Positions 1-8,867 are shown, counted from the first letter of the stretch. The stretch: DNA of 64,000 bases from UBA6898 sp964463135 (GCA_964463135.1 CAYXBA010000008.1:73813-137812), one strand, 5' to 3'. Notes: generated from the letters alone by a model not told the origin. Translations and numbers: made by a program.

Positions 1-547
1 CTGCTGTCATGACATAGGTTCCGGAAACAGGGAGCAGTGCAATGTCTGCCTTAAAGTTCGCCATCTCAGGGATGTAGTCAGTATCACCAGCGAGGTAAAT
101 GCGCTCACCTGAGACTGTAACGATATAACCGACCCAACCCCTGTCTTTGGTATGAAACTGCTTATTCGTATTGTATGAGGGCACGGCCTCTATCCTGATG
201 CCGGAGACATCGATCTTATCCCCCGGCTTAACGATCTTAATGTTGCCCTTGAGTTTTGCGGCGCAGTCAGCAGGTGCAACGATCACCGTATCGGGTCCCT
301 GGAGCATCTTGACATCGTCCGGAGAGCAGTGGTCACGATGCTCATGAGTGATCAGGATTATGTCTGCACGGTCCTGCTTCTTTACCTTGAACGGGTCGGT
401 GTAAATAACCTTGTCGCCGGTTATCTTAAAGGTGTCATGGCCGAGCCAGTGGATGTTATTTATCATTGCAAAACCCTCCTTGTGCGCCGAAAACAGAAAC
501 AGTAACGCCAATGATGTGAAAAAGAATGACCGCAATAGGATTTTCAT
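1..547 (-). CDS. Secreted metallo-beta-lactamase-fold hydrolase (C-terminus beyond window edge)
   Basis: Read on the minus strand from the ATG at 545-547; the frame stays open to base 1, so the C-terminus is missing. The first ~27 residues look like a signal peptide: basic start MKILLR, a Phe/Leu-rich core, then a break near HKEGFA. The mature part carries the metal motif HEHRDH (HxHxDH), followed by an LAGDTDY segment typical of UPF0173-like metal-dependent hydrolases. A periplasmic location and binding of two metal ions are inferred from signal peptide and motif; the substrate cannot be told. It is divergent from the cheR-like gene, about 60 bases away. Confidence 0.8.
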   Translation of the reverse strand, partial: MKILLRSFFFTSLALLFLFSAHKEGFAMINNIHWLGHDTFKITGDKVIYTDPFKVKKQDRADIILITHEHRDHCSPDDVKMLQGPDTVIVAPADCAAKLKGNIKIVKPGDKIDVSGIRIEAVPSYNTNKQFHTKDRGWVGYIVTVSGERIYLAGDTDYIPEMANFKADIALLPVSGTYVMTA

Positions 548-578
548 AGCCGGATTATATCACACAGGCAAAAGATAG

Positions 579-584
579 TATAAT
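579..584 (+). promoter_or_regulatory. TATAAT -10 box upstream of cheR-like gene
   Basis: A perfect TATAAT lies in the short gap between the two divergent genes. No good -35 is seen at 17 bases (an AT-rich TTATAT at 555-560 is the closest). Transcription would start near 591, just before the purine-rich GAGAAAGGG at 593-601. Confidence 0.4.
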
Positions 585-607
585 GTTAGGCAGAGAAAGG
601 GCTTGCC

Positions 608-1474
608 ATAAAGAACTGCGATAATAATGACTGCCTGAAGCAGCTTCTTGAATATATTCACGAAGCGCGCGGCATTGATTTTTCCCTGTACCGCCAGACG
701 ACCGTGGTGCGGAAACTTGAGCTCAGACTGCAGCAGACGAACAGCAGCGACTATAAAGAATACCTTTCTTTTCTCAAGACGAATCCCGAAGAGATCCTGG
801 CCCTGGTCAGGACGCTGACCATTAAGGTGAGCAATTTTTTCAGAAATCCGGTTGTTTTCGAACTGCTCGAATCACGGGTTCTGCCTGAGCTTGCTGTTGA
901 GTTCGGCTTTCTGAAGGCATGGAGTTTAGGTGCTGCACATGGTGAGGAGCCCTATTCGGTCGCCATGATCGTTCGTGATTATCTGCTCCAGGAGAATCCC
1001 TCTTTTGTCTACCATATTCAAGGGACGGACGTTGATCCAGAGGCCATCGAAAAAGCGAGAAAGGGGGAGTATTCCGTTGAAGAGCTTTTCGAGACAAAAA
1101 GGAAATACCTTGATGCATACTTCATAAAACTCCCGCCGCAATCCGGCATCTGCCCGGGCGCTGAACGATATCAGATAAAAGATGAGATCAGGTCCATGGT
1201 GAGATTTTCGAGCGACAATATTATGAACATGCTGCTGCATAATAGGGCATATCTCGGGAGTTACAATCTCATACTCTGCAGGAATGTCCTGATCTATCTG
1301 AACAGGGAGATGCAGGAGCAGATGATCAGGGCGATAGGAGACACCCTGCATGACAAGGGCTATCTCGTGATCGGCGAAGCTGAAACCATGCCGGAAAGCG
1401 TCAGGCAGGAATTTGAACAGCCGTTCCCCGGCATAAAGATATTCAGAAAAAGACGGTCAGCAGCAGCGCCCTGA
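608..1474 (+). CDS. cheR: CheR-type protein-glutamate O-methyltransferase
   Basis: SAM-dependent methyltransferase of the CheR family, which methylates glutamates of chemoreceptors or related signalling proteins. Seen: the SAM-binding signature GAAHGEEPYS and, late in the protein, CRNVLIYLN, the family's DxIxCRNVLIYF-like motif. The first ATG/GTG/TTG in frame is GTG 704, but family-like sequence (LLEYIHEARGIDFSLYR) continues upstream as far as a stop at 587-589. No canonical start exists there; ATA at 608, six bases after GAGAAAGGG, is the best candidate and would give 288 residues, close to the family's usual length. No receptor, CheB or CheA gene is nearby, so its partner is unknown. Its 3' end overlaps the convergent nagA-like gene by 18 bases. 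Confidence 0.85.
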   Translation: MKNCDNNDCLKQLLEYIHEARGIDFSLYRQTTVVRKLELRLQQTNSSDYKEYLSFLKTNPEEILALVRTLTIKVSNFFRNPVVFELLESRVLPELAVEFGFLKAWSLGAAHGEEPYSVAMIVRDYLLQENPSFVYHIQGTDVDPEAIEKARKGEYSVEELFETKRKYLDAYFIKLPPQSGICPGAERYQIKDEIRSMVRFSSDNIMNMLLHNRAYLGSYNLILCRNVLIYLNREMQEQMIRAIGDTLHDKGYLVIGEAETMPESVRQEFEQPFPGIKIFRKRRSAAAP

Positions 1475-2335
1475 TCTCTTCATGCCGATATACCGCAGCG
1501 GGTTGATTGTTGATGCCCTGAGGATCTTCGCATCAGGTATGCCGATGCGCTGAAGTACCTTTGCCGCGCCGCCCAGTGTAAGGCCGCTGCCTGCAAGCAC
1601 GCCATGGCTGTACACAACCCCCTCGGCAGATGCACTTCCTTTTACGGAATCCGAGACAATAATGGTCCTGTCGGGCGGCTTGCATCTGAGTATCAGCTCA
1701 AGGGTTTTGGGATGCAGGTGGACCCCATCAGCTATCACTTCAACAGAGAGATCATTGTCCATAAGGCCGAGACCTGCGAGCCCCGGTTCCCGGTGATGGA
1801 ATGGCCTCATTGCATTAAAAATATGCGTGATACCCGTTGCTCCGGCCTTTTTTGCCTCAAGCGCCTGCTTTAGTGTCGCATCGGAATGGCCCATATTGAC
1901 CTTGATCCCCATATCAGCGCATTTCTCTATCACCGTTAGGGCTCCTGGCAGTTCCGGTGCAAGAGTGATGATCCGAACAATATCTTCATAGCCATCGACC
2001 AGTCTTTTGAAGGCTGCAAGGGTCGGCCTGATAAAGCTGTCCTTGTCCATGGCCCCGCACCTGACAGGGTTCAGGAACGGCCCTTCAAGGTTTGCCCCAA
2101 GTATGTCTGCTCCTGATCTTCTGCCTTTAGCCTGGATATCCATTGCCGTTCTGACAGCCTTCAGGCTTTTTCTCATCTCATCAATATTTGCTGAATAGAT
2201 CGTCGGAAGTATGGCGACTGTCCCTGCCTTTGCATGGGCCTTTGCCAGGGTCAGGACGTCTTCGGGATCGTCTGTCCGCGTATCGTACATGCCGATGCCA
2301 TGGGTATGGAGGTCAACAAAGCCCTGGAGCTTCAT
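1457..2335 (-). CDS. nagA: N-acetylglucosamine-6-phosphate deacetylase-like amidohydrolase, short form
   Basis: NagA family: removes acetate from GlcNAc-6-phosphate in amino-sugar recycling. Seen: HTHGIG metal motif right at the N-terminus, LEGPFLNP (metal Glu), GHSDA and THIFNAM (metal His), VSDSV (catalytic Asp). The core active site is therefore complete. The protein is only 292 residues against ~380 usual: it lacks most of the N-terminal beta-sandwich strand region, and it stops just after NPLRYIG, where relatives continue with a segment rich in Gly-Asp-Ala. The start at ATG 2335 is chosen because it forms an ATGA overlap with the upstream ribbon-helix-helix gene; a longer reading from 2401 would overlap that gene. 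The 3' end runs into cheR. It may be an active minimal form or a truncated copy. Confidence 0.75.
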   Translation of the reverse strand: MKLQGFVDLHTHGIGMYDTRTDDPEDVLTLAKAHAKAGTVAILPTIYSANIDEMRKSLKAVRTAMDIQAKGRRSGADILGANLEGPFLNPVRCGAMDKDSFIRPTLAAFKRLVDGYEDIVRIITLAPELPGALTVIEKCADMGIKVNMGHSDATLKQALEAKKAGATGITHIFNAMRPFHHREPGLAGLGLMDNDLSVEVIADGVHLHPKTLELILRCKPPDRTIIVSDSVKGSASAEGVVYSHGVLAGSGLTLGGAAKVLQRIGIPDAKILRASTINPLRYIGMKRSGRCC

Positions 2336-2523
2336 AACATCTTTCCGCGGCGGGTGAAGAAATCGCTCAAGGCAAGGCGTATGACCCCGCCTTTTGACCA
2401 TTTTCTGCCTGTATCCTTTGCCAGTTCATGCGAGGCTTCTTCGAGTGCCTCAAGCACCTCTTCTTCTAGATAGACAGAGGTCTTTACCAGTTTTTCGTGT
2501 TCCCCATCGTGGTTCTGTTCCAT
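2332..2523 (-). CDS. Ribbon-helix-helix DNA-binding protein
   Basis: A 63-residue protein. Residues ~12-55 fit a ribbon-helix-helix fold: a short beta strand (VKTSVYL), helix (EEEVLEALEEASHELA) and second helix (SKGGVIRLALSDFF). Such proteins are dimeric repressors or antitoxins. Its TGA overlaps the nagA-like ATG, so the two are probably translated together; no toxin gene follows. A role as regulator of the deacetylase operon is inference from that coupling. Confidence 0.65.
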   Translation of the reverse strand: MEQNHDGEHEKLVKTSVYLEEEVLEALEEASHELAKDTGRKWSKGGVIRLALSDFFTRRGKML

Positions 2524-2655
2524 ATTCCAAGTTTAAACAATTTCAGAGACCCTGTATAGGGGGCCACATGGGCTCCGGAAACAGATATCATTTCTTTTCA
2601 AAAGCACGCTAAAATAATCCAGCCCTAATGAGATTGATGAATGAGTCTGCAGGTC

Positions 2656-2674
2656 ATTCCCGCTTGTCGGGAAT
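2656..2674. repeat. Perfect intergenic hairpin (REP-like)
   Basis: ATTCCCG, five-base loop CTTGT, CGGGAAT: a perfect 7-bp inverted repeat in the 230-base gap between the ribbon-helix-helix gene and the TrmH gene. There is no T run after it. It resembles short dispersed palindromes found between genes in many genomes, but I see only one copy in this window. The rest of the gap shows nothing I can name. Confidence 0.5.
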
Positions 2675-2753
2675 CATTCTTGAAGCAGGACACTGGATAT
2701 TCCAAAATAGGGTACAAGCAAGCCAGCAGTTGAGGAGCTGAATCGGTAACGTT

Positions 2754-3554
2754 ATGAGATACATGAAGATCACCAGCAGTGCGAACAAGCATATCAGGGA
2801 TATAATCCAGATCAGGGAGACGCGTGCAAAGTTCAGGCATGCGGCATTTCTGGTCGAAGGGCCGCATCCTGTCGAGATGGCCCTTGCCGCAGGGGTCCAG
2901 ATCAAAGAGGTCTTTGTGACCGAGGCGTTCATCAATGCCAAAGAACACCGCACCCTCCTCGGGAAGGTCACAGCTGCCATCTTTGAAGTTTCCGAGCAGG
3001 TCCTGAATAAGATCACGGATACCGAGACGCCTCAGGGCATTGTGGCGCTTGCCGGGTATACGCCGGGCAAGCTCGATGCGCTGTCCCTGAAGGAAAACCC
3101 TCTGCTGGTTGTTCTTGATGCCATACAGGACCCGGGCAATCTCGGAACGATCATCAGGACAGCAGATGCAGCAGGCGCTGATGCGGTCATCCTGCTTCCG
3201 GGCACCTGCGATGCATTCATGCCTAAGGTGATCAGGGCAACAGCAGGGAGCCTCTTCAATGTCCCGCTTCTGTATGCAGAGCCTGCTGCGCTTGTCGAGT
3301 GGTTAAGCAAACATAAGGTCCCGCTCGCGGTCACTGCTGCTGATGCGGGAAAGACCGTATTCGATACTGACCTCAGCCGGGGCATTGCGATTGCCTTTGG
3401 TAATGAAGCCCATGGCGTAAGCGATCAACTCAGAAAAGCTGCTGATCGTTTCCTCAATATCCCCATTCTCGGCAAGGCCGAAAGCCTCAATGTCGGCACC
3501 TCTGCTGCGATATGTCTTTACGAAGCGGTGAGGCAGAGGAAAGTTAGGTCGTAG
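2754..3554 (+). CDS. TrmH/SpoU-family RNA 2'-O-methyltransferase
   Basis: Methylates a ribose 2'-OH in tRNA or rRNA using SAM; members of this family form a trefoil-knot dimer. Seen: an N-terminal substrate-binding domain (~residues 1-100, with KFRHAAFLVEGPHPVEMAL), then the SPOUT domain with LDAIQDPGNLGTIIRTADAAG (motif 1), IAFGNEAHGVS (motif 2) and IPILGKAESLNVGTSAAI (motif 3, with the Asn-Val-x-Ser/Thr-AA knot). Length 266 fits. The exact target nucleotide cannot be read from sequence. ATG 2763 is an alternative start; neither has a strong ribosome-binding site. Confidence 0.88.
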   Translation: MRYMKITSSANKHIRDIIQIRETRAKFRHAAFLVEGPHPVEMALAAGVQIKEVFVTEAFINAKEHRTLLGKVTAAIFEVSEQVLNKITDTETPQGIVALAGYTPGKLDALSLKENPLLVVLDAIQDPGNLGTIIRTADAAGADAVILLPGTCDAFMPKVIRATAGSLFNVPLLYAEPAALVEWLSKHKVPLAVTAADAGKTVFDTDLSRGIAIAFGNEAHGVSDQLRKAADRFLNIPILGKAESLNVGTSAAICLYEAVRQRKVRS

Positions 3555-3730
3555 CCGTCTCCTTGTAGATATTACTTAACGTTTGATATATACCTCGTGT
3601 TACAAAATATCGGGACGTTGCAGTGATGGTTTCTTGGGGTTCGTAACGCTTCATAAAATCCTAATGATTACCATTAGTGTTGTCTGACGGATAACTAAAG
3701 ATTTGTGTCGATTAGATGTGACTCAGCCTC

Positions 3731-3758
3731 TTGCAGTAAGTTCAAAATGTGATACGAT
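3731..3758 (+). promoter_or_regulatory. Possible sigma70 promoter of universal stress gene
   Basis: TTGCAG, 16-base spacer, TACGAT, ending 30 bases before the universal-stress gene's start. The match is moderate. The remaining 170 bases of this gap show no other clear signal. Confidence 0.3.
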
Positions 3759-3788
3759 TGAATCAGAGACTGAAGAGCGGAGGGGACG

Positions 3789-4667
3789 ATGAAGATCCTG
3801 CTGGCAACCGATGGTTCAGAATGTTCTGAGACTGCGGCAAAGTTTCTGACCCGTTTCAATTTATCATCCAATGATATTATCACCCTGTTCCATGTTGTCT
3901 CTGAAATCCCCTATGAAGATGAATACAGCAAGCAGATTCTCCATGCCATAAAAAGAGTTTCACCCAAGATCCTCAGATCCAGTGAAGATGCGCTCAGGCC
4001 CCTTCCGGTGCGCATAATCAAGACGGAGGGGGAGGGTGTGCCTGAAATCGAGATCGCCAAAAAGGCTGATGACTGTGAAGCTGATCTCATTGTTATGGGC
4101 GCACGAGGCGTAAAGGGGATCTCGTCGCTCTTCCTCGGAAGCGTGACACGGGCAGTCTCAGCGCTCTCAACAAGGCCTATGCTGATAACAAAGCCGGGCA
4201 ATAAAGCGTCGGCTCAGGGGATGAAGGTCCTGTTCTGCGCGGACGGATCGTCCTCTGCTGCAAGAACCACGAATATGCTCGCGCAGCTGCCCTTTCCCGA
4301 GATGACCGAGTTGACCATTCTTACCATGGCGCGATCAGCTTTTGGCGACATCCCTGATCGCTTTGCCCTTGAGGTCAATGAAGCGATGAAAGATTCTCTG
4401 GCAAAGGTCAGGGAAATGGAGGCAAAGGCAGCAGGAAGAATAATCGACAGTCTGCAGGCTCAGCTTTCGATGAGATTTCCTGTTATCCATCCTGTTGTAA
4501 AAGGCGGAGACCCGGCCCAGGAAATTCTCAAGCAGGCCGACGAGATGCAGGCCGACCTTATTGCAATCGGCAGCAGGGGTCTTAAGGGTATGAAGGGAAT
4601 GCTCGAAAGCGTTTCCCGCAGAGTGCTCGGCAGGGCTGCCTGCAGTGTTTTGATCGGGCGGGATTAG
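3789..4667 (+). CDS. Universal stress protein with two UspA domains
   Basis: A 292-residue tandem UspA protein. Each half starts with a beta strand (MKILLATDGSE; MKVLFCADGSS) and ends with the ATP-binding type signature: GARGVKGISSLFLGSVTRAV in the first and GSRGLKGMKGMLESVSRRVL in the second (G-2x-G-9x-G-S/T type). Cytoplasmic, probably nucleotide-binding, linked to stress survival in the family. It has a good ribosome-binding site (GGAGGGG, 3780-3786). It stands alone, convergent with clpB. Confidence 0.9.
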   Translation: MKILLATDGSECSETAAKFLTRFNLSSNDIITLFHVVSEIPYEDEYSKQILHAIKRVSPKILRSSEDALRPLPVRIIKTEGEGVPEIEIAKKADDCEADLIVMGARGVKGISSLFLGSVTRAVSALSTRPMLITKPGNKASAQGMKVLFCADGSSSAARTTNMLAQLPFPEMTELTILTMARSAFGDIPDRFALEVNEAMKDSLAKVREMEAKAAGRIIDSLQAQLSMRFPVIHPVVKGGDPAQEILKQADEMQADLIAIGSRGLKGMKGMLESVSRRVLGRAACSVLIGRD

Positions 4668-4671
4668 ACGA

Positions 4672-4701
4672 GGCAGGCAGAGGAAGATTTCTCTGCCTGC
4701 C
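4672..4701. terminator. Hairpin between usp and clpB
   Basis: GGCAGGCAGAG, eight-base loop, CTCTGCCTGCC: a perfect 11-bp stem lying between two convergent genes. There is no run of T on either side, so it may act as a weak or protein-dependent bidirectional terminator, or as a 3'-end stabiliser. Confidence 0.5.
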
Positions 4702-4737
4702 CCCGTTCAAAGGCCGATTGATGCTCTTGTTCGGTAT

Positions 4738-7377
4738 TTATGAAACAGTCTGGGCCGCAATCTCTCTGCTGAACGTGACCTGTCCTTTCTCCACATCTAC
4801 TTCAACCGTATCTCCTTCCTGAAACGAACCATCGAGGATCTTCTTTGCGAGTTCGTTCAGGATCATCTTCTGCAGAACTCTTTTGAGAGGCCTCGCTCCA
4901 TAGATAGGGTCGAACCCGATCTCTGCAAAGTATTCTTTTGCCCTCCCGGTCAGCTTCAGGTCAATATTCTTCTCCCTGATATATTTCTTCATCCGCTCAA
5001 CCTGGATATCGACGATATTGGCGAGGAGTTTTTTGGTGAGCGGGTTAAATATGATGATCTCATCGACCCGATTCAGGAACTCCGGCCTGAAAAATGCCTT
5101 CAGGTCCAGCATTACCTTGTCTTTGAACTCCTGTCCCGAATTATCTACCCAGTATGCAGAAGGATTTTTCTCTCTTTCCGTAAGCATATCCTGGATATGT
5201 GCGCTCCCGAGGTTGGAGGTCATGATGACCACCGTATTCCTGAAATCAACTGTCTTGCCATGACTGTCCGTAAGCCTGCCATCATCGAGAAGCTGCAAGA
5301 GGATATTGAAGACCTCAGGATGAGCCTTTTCGACTTCATCAAAGAGCACAACAGAGTAGGGCCGTCTTCTGACCGCTTCGGTAAGCTGCCCGCCTTCTTC
5401 GTACCCCACGTACCCGGGAGGCGCGCCTATAAGCCTTGAGACCGTATGCCGCTCCTGATACTCGGACATGTCGATCCTGATCATTGCGCTTTCATCATCA
5501 AAAAGGAACTCTGCCAAGGCCTTTGCCAGTTCGGTCTTGCCGACGCCGGTCGGTCCCAGGAATATGAATGACCCTATCGGCCGGTTCGGGTCCTGGATAC
5601 CTGCACGCGCCCTTCTTACAGCATTTGATACGGCCTCGATCGCTTCATCCTGTCCGATAACCCGCAGCTTGAGACGGTCGTCCATATGAAGCAGTTTCTT
5701 CACTTCGCCCTCAAGCATCTTTGTTACCGGGATGTTTGTCCACTTTGAGACAACTTCTGCGATGTCTTCTTCGTCGACCTCTTCCTTGAGCATTTTTCTC
5801 TGCTGCTGGGCCTCAAGCAGCAGAGCATTCTCGGATTCAAGGGCCTTCTGCAGTTCCAGGAGTTTTCCATATCTGAGTTCAGCAGCCCTCGCAAGGTCTC
5901 CGTCCCGCTCAGCTTGTTCAGAAGCGCTCTTTGTCAATTCCATCTCTTCTTTCAGGCCGCGTATCTTGGAAATGACCTCTTTTTCGCTCAGCCACTGAGC
6001 CCTGAGCTCGCCTCTCTGGAGGTCGAGGACAGACATTTCTTTCTCTATCTTTTCGAGCTTCTCTTTTGACTCCTTGCCATTGTCCCTCATGACCGCCTGT
6101 TTTTCAATTTCAAGCTGGCGCAGTTTGCGCTCGATCTCGTCAAGTTCAACAGGCATGCTGTCGATCTCCATCCGCAGCTTTGCAGCTGCCTCATCGATCA
6201 GGTCGATCGCCTTGTCAGGCAGAAACCTGTCGGTTATGTAGCGGTGAGAAAGCACTGCTGCAGATATCAGCGCCGAGTCCTTTATCTTGACGCCGTGATG
6301 GACCTCGTATTTCCCTTTTAGCCCCCTCAGTATCGAGATGGTATCCTCAACAGTCGGCTCCTTGACCAGGACAGGCTGGAACCTTCTTTCCAGGGCTGGG
6401 TCCTTTTCAATATATTTCCGGTATTCCCCAAGGGTGGTTGCGCCGACGCACCGGAGCTCTCCCCGTGCCAATGCAGGCTTGAGCATATTGGATGCATCAA
6501 CAGCGCCCTCTGCGGCTCCAGCGCCCACGAGGGTATGGAGCTCGTCTATGAAGAGGATGATCCTGCCTTCAGCCTCCTCGATCTCCTTGATAACGGCCTT
6601 CAGTCTGTCCTCGAACTCACCCCTGAACTTGGCCCCGGCAATGAGGGTGCCCATATCAAGGGCGACCACTTTTTTGTCCTTCAGGGTCTCGGGTACATCG
6701 CCGGCTACGATCCTCTGCGCAAGACCTTCAGCCATGGCTGTCTTGCCGACTCCGGGCTCACCGATCAATACGGGATTGTTCTTGGTCCTTCTTGAAAGCA
6801 CCTGGATTATCCTTCTGATCTCCTCATCACGGCCTATAACGGGATCAAGCTTGCCCCGTGATGCAAGCTCGGTGAGATCTTTGCTGAACTTCTTCAGGGC
6901 CTGGTACTTGTCTTCAGGATTCTGATCGGTAACACGCTGGGACCCTCGAATTTCCTGCAATGCCGCAAGGAGTTTTGGCTGATCCACGCCATATTTCTTG
7001 AGAAGGTCAGAGGACGGGCTGCTGATTGAAAGAACAGCAACCAGGAGAAGCTCTACGCTGACATACTCGTCTTTCAGGCGTGTTGCCTCTTTTTGCGCTG
7101 TTTCAAATACTTCCTTTAATTTCGGCGTTATGTAGATCTGACCGACCGGTGTAGCGCTTATTACCTTAGGCATACGGTCCAGCGCGGCCTCAACGTCCTT
7201 TTTGAGGAGCGCTGTGTTCACCCCGATTTTTTTTAGGATCTGTAAGGCAACACCTTCTTCGTCATCCAGCAGAGACCAGAGCAGATGCTCAATATCGATC
7301 TGCTGATGTCCCTTTCTTTCTGCCAGCTTCTGGGCATTCTGCAAAGCCTCCTGGCTCTTTATCGTGAATTTGTCCAT
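4738..7377 (-). CDS. clpB: ClpB protein-disaggregating chaperone
   Basis: An ATP-driven hexameric disaggregase that works with DnaK/DnaJ to rescue aggregated proteins. At 879 residues it is full length. Seen: Clp N-domain (to ~145), first AAA+ module with Walker A GEPGVGKT (~206) and FIDELHT, the long coiled-coil middle domain (~400-520, ERKLRQLEIEKQ to EVDEED) that separates ClpB from ClpA/ClpC, second AAA+ module with GPTGVGKT and VVLFDEVEKAH, and a C-terminal D2-small domain (YGARPLKRVLQ). It is the last gene of dnaJ-hspR-clpB, nine bases after hspR, with a GAGGA ribosome-binding site, so HspR control is likely. Confidence 0.97.
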   Translation of the reverse strand: MDKFTIKSQEALQNAQKLAERKGHQQIDIEHLLWSLLDDEEGVALQILKKIGVNTALLKKDVEAALDRMPKVISATPVGQIYITPKLKEVFETAQKEATRLKDEYVSVELLLVAVLSISSPSSDLLKKYGVDQPKLLAALQEIRGSQRVTDQNPEDKYQALKKFSKDLTELASRGKLDPVIGRDEEIRRIIQVLSRRTKNNPVLIGEPGVGKTAMAEGLAQRIVAGDVPETLKDKKVVALDMGTLIAGAKFRGEFEDRLKAVIKEIEEAEGRIILFIDELHTLVGAGAAEGAVDASNMLKPALARGELRCVGATTLGEYRKYIEKDPALERRFQPVLVKEPTVEDTISILRGLKGKYEVHHGVKIKDSALISAAVLSHRYITDRFLPDKAIDLIDEAAAKLRMEIDSMPVELDEIERKLRQLEIEKQAVMRDNGKESKEKLEKIEKEMSVLDLQRGELRAQWLSEKEVISKIRGLKEEMELTKSASEQAERDGDLARAAELRYGKLLELQKALESENALLLEAQQQRKMLKEEVDEEDIAEVVSKWTNIPVTKMLEGEVKKLLHMDDRLKLRVIGQDEAIEAVSNAVRRARAGIQDPNRPIGSFIFLGPTGVGKTELAKALAEFLFDDESAMIRIDMSEYQERHTVSRLIGAPPGYVGYEEGGQLTEAVRRRPYSVVLFDEVEKAHPEVFNILLQLLDDGRLTDSHGKTVDFRNTVVIMTSNLGSAHIQDMLTEREKNPSAYWVDNSGQEFKDKVMLDLKAFFRPEFLNRVDEIIIFNPLTKKLLANIVDIQVERMKKYIREKNIDLKLTGRAKEYFAEIGFDPIYGARPLKRVLQKMILNELAKKILDGSFQEGDTVEVDVEKGQVTFSREIAAQTVS

Positions 7378-7386
7378 GATTCCTCC

Positions 7387-7734
7387 TTATTCTTCTCTTA
7401 ATGCCTTTTGCAGCTTGTCCCTGAAATCCTTCCGGATCTCATTTTCGAGATGGCCCATCATCTCCTCCATCTCCTGTTGGAGCACCTCCATGCGGTGCCT
7501 CATCCTGAGAATAATATCAACCCCGGCCCTGTTCACCCCCAGCTCCCGGGTCAGCTGAAGGATGAGGTTCAGCCTTTCAATATCGCTCTCCGAGTATATC
7601 CTCTGTTTCTTTGCCCGCATGGGCTGTATAAATCCTTCTCTTTCATAGAGACGCAATGTCTGAGGATGTACATTCAGAAGCTTCGATACGATACTGATCA
7701 GATAAACCGGTTCGTTCTTGTCCCGTCTCTTCAT
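7387..7734 (-). CDS. hspR: HspR heat-shock repressor (MerR family)
   Basis: A 115-residue MerR-family regulator. Residues ~10-80 hold the winged helix: YLISIVSKLLNVHPQTLRLYEREGF is the family's recognition segment, followed by RIYSESDIERLNLI. The C-terminus is a short amphipathic coiled coil (MRHRMEVLQQEMEEMM). HspR represses heat-shock operons by binding inverted repeats called HAIR. Position between dnaJ (ATGA overlap) and clpB is typical and implies autoregulation through the promoter in front of dnaJ. Confidence 0.9.
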   Translation of the reverse strand: MKRRDKNEPVYLISIVSKLLNVHPQTLRLYEREGFIQPMRAKKQRIYSESDIERLNLILQLTRELGVNRAGVDIILRMRHRMEVLQQEMEEMMGHLENEIRKDFRDKLQKALREE

Positions 7735-8819
7735 TTCCTCACCATTCCTTTTCTCGGCGATTCTTTGTAGAGTGCTTCAACATCCTGAATGAGCGCTTTT
7801 TCCTCTTCGCTCAGACTCTTCGGCACAGCAACCTTTATCGTCACGAACTGGTCGCCCTTCCTCCCTGTTTTTGACGAGGGGAAGCCCTTGCCGGAGAGCT
7901 TGAACTTCTGGCCGCTCTGCGTTCCCGGCGGCAGTGTCATGACGGTCCCGCCTTCCATGGTAGGTATCTCTATCTTGGCTCCAAGCGCTGCTTCCCCAAA
8001 GGTGATCGGCAGGTCGAGGTAGATATCATTTTCCTTTCTGGTAAAGAGCGGATGGGGTCTGACCGTGATCTCGATCTGCAGGTCCCCATAGCTGCCGCTT
8101 CCGTGTCCGGCAGTGCCCATGCCCTTCAGTCTTACCCGGGAGCCGGTGTCTGCACCGGCCGGGATCTTTACCTTGATCGATTCAGTGTGAAGCATCATGC
8201 CTCTTCCGGAGCAGAATCTGCACTGCTTGGTCGTTTTTCTGCCGGTTCCGCTGCAATTGGTGCAGGGCTGTGCCATCTTGAAGAATCCCTTTGATGCAGT
8301 CACCTTGCCGGCACCCTTGCACTGTTCGCACTGCTGGAATGTTTCTGCGCCAGTGCCATGACATTCCCTGCAGACGATTTCCCGGTTGAACGTGATCGGT
8401 TTTGTAACGCCGGTGAAGGCCTCCTCCAGCGAAAGCTCAAGGCCCATAACCAGGTCAGCCCCTCTCTGGTCAGACTGATGCTCTGCTCCGCCGTTGCTGA
8501 ACAGATCGGAAAATATATCTCCAAAACCGCCAAAGTCAAAGCGGTCTCCGGAGGTGTACGCACGGTAATCAAAGCCCGGACCGCCGCTGTCGAACGGAGA
8601 TTTACCGAACTGATCATAATCAGCCCGCTTCTTCTCATCGCCCAGCACCTCATAGGCCTCATTGAGTTCCTTGAACTTGTGCTCAGCAGTCTTGTCCCCG
8701 GGATTGAGGTCAGGATGGTATTTACGTGCCAGTTTTCTGAATGCCTTTTTGATCTCATCCTGAGAGGCCTTCTTGTCAACTCCCAGTGTTTCGTAATAAT
8801 TTTTTGTATTAGAGGCCAT
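7731..8819 (-). CDS. dnaJ: DnaJ co-chaperone
   Basis: Type I J-protein that stimulates DnaK ATPase and delivers substrates. Domains in order: J domain (residues ~5-70, with the HPD motif in YHPDLNPG), Gly/Phe-rich linker (~75-115), zinc-binding region with four CxxCxGxG repeats (CRECHGTG, CEQCKGAG, CTNCSGTG, CRFCSGRG), and the beta-rich substrate-binding C-terminal domains. At 362 residues it is normal length. First gene of the operon; AAGGAG lies before the ATG. dnaK and grpE are not in the window. Confidence 0.96.
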   Translation of the reverse strand: MASNTKNYYETLGVDKKASQDEIKKAFRKLARKYHPDLNPGDKTAEHKFKELNEAYEVLGDEKKRADYDQFGKSPFDSGGPGFDYRAYTSGDRFDFGGFGDIFSDLFSNGGAEHQSDQRGADLVMGLELSLEEAFTGVTKPITFNREIVCRECHGTGAETFQQCEQCKGAGKVTASKGFFKMAQPCTNCSGTGRKTTKQCRFCSGRGMMLHTESIKVKIPAGADTGSRVRLKGMGTAGHGSGSYGDLQIEITVRPHPLFTRKENDIYLDLPITFGEAALGAKIEIPTMEGGTVMTLPPGTQSGQKFKLSGKGFPSSKTGRKGDQFVTIKVAVPKSLSEEEKALIQDVEALYKESPRKGMVRK

Positions 8820-8838
8820 GATTTCTCCTTGTTTTCAT

Positions 8839-8867
8839 ATGATATAACCTTAGTCGAGTCATGTCAA
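8839..8867 (-). promoter_or_regulatory. Consensus sigma70 promoter of dnaJ-hspR-clpB
   Basis: On the minus strand TTGACA (8867-8862), a 17-base spacer and TATCAT (8844-8839), ending 19 bases before the dnaJ start. A near-perfect vegetative promoter in front of a heat-shock operon fits control by repression rather than by an alternative sigma factor. Confidence 0.75.
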
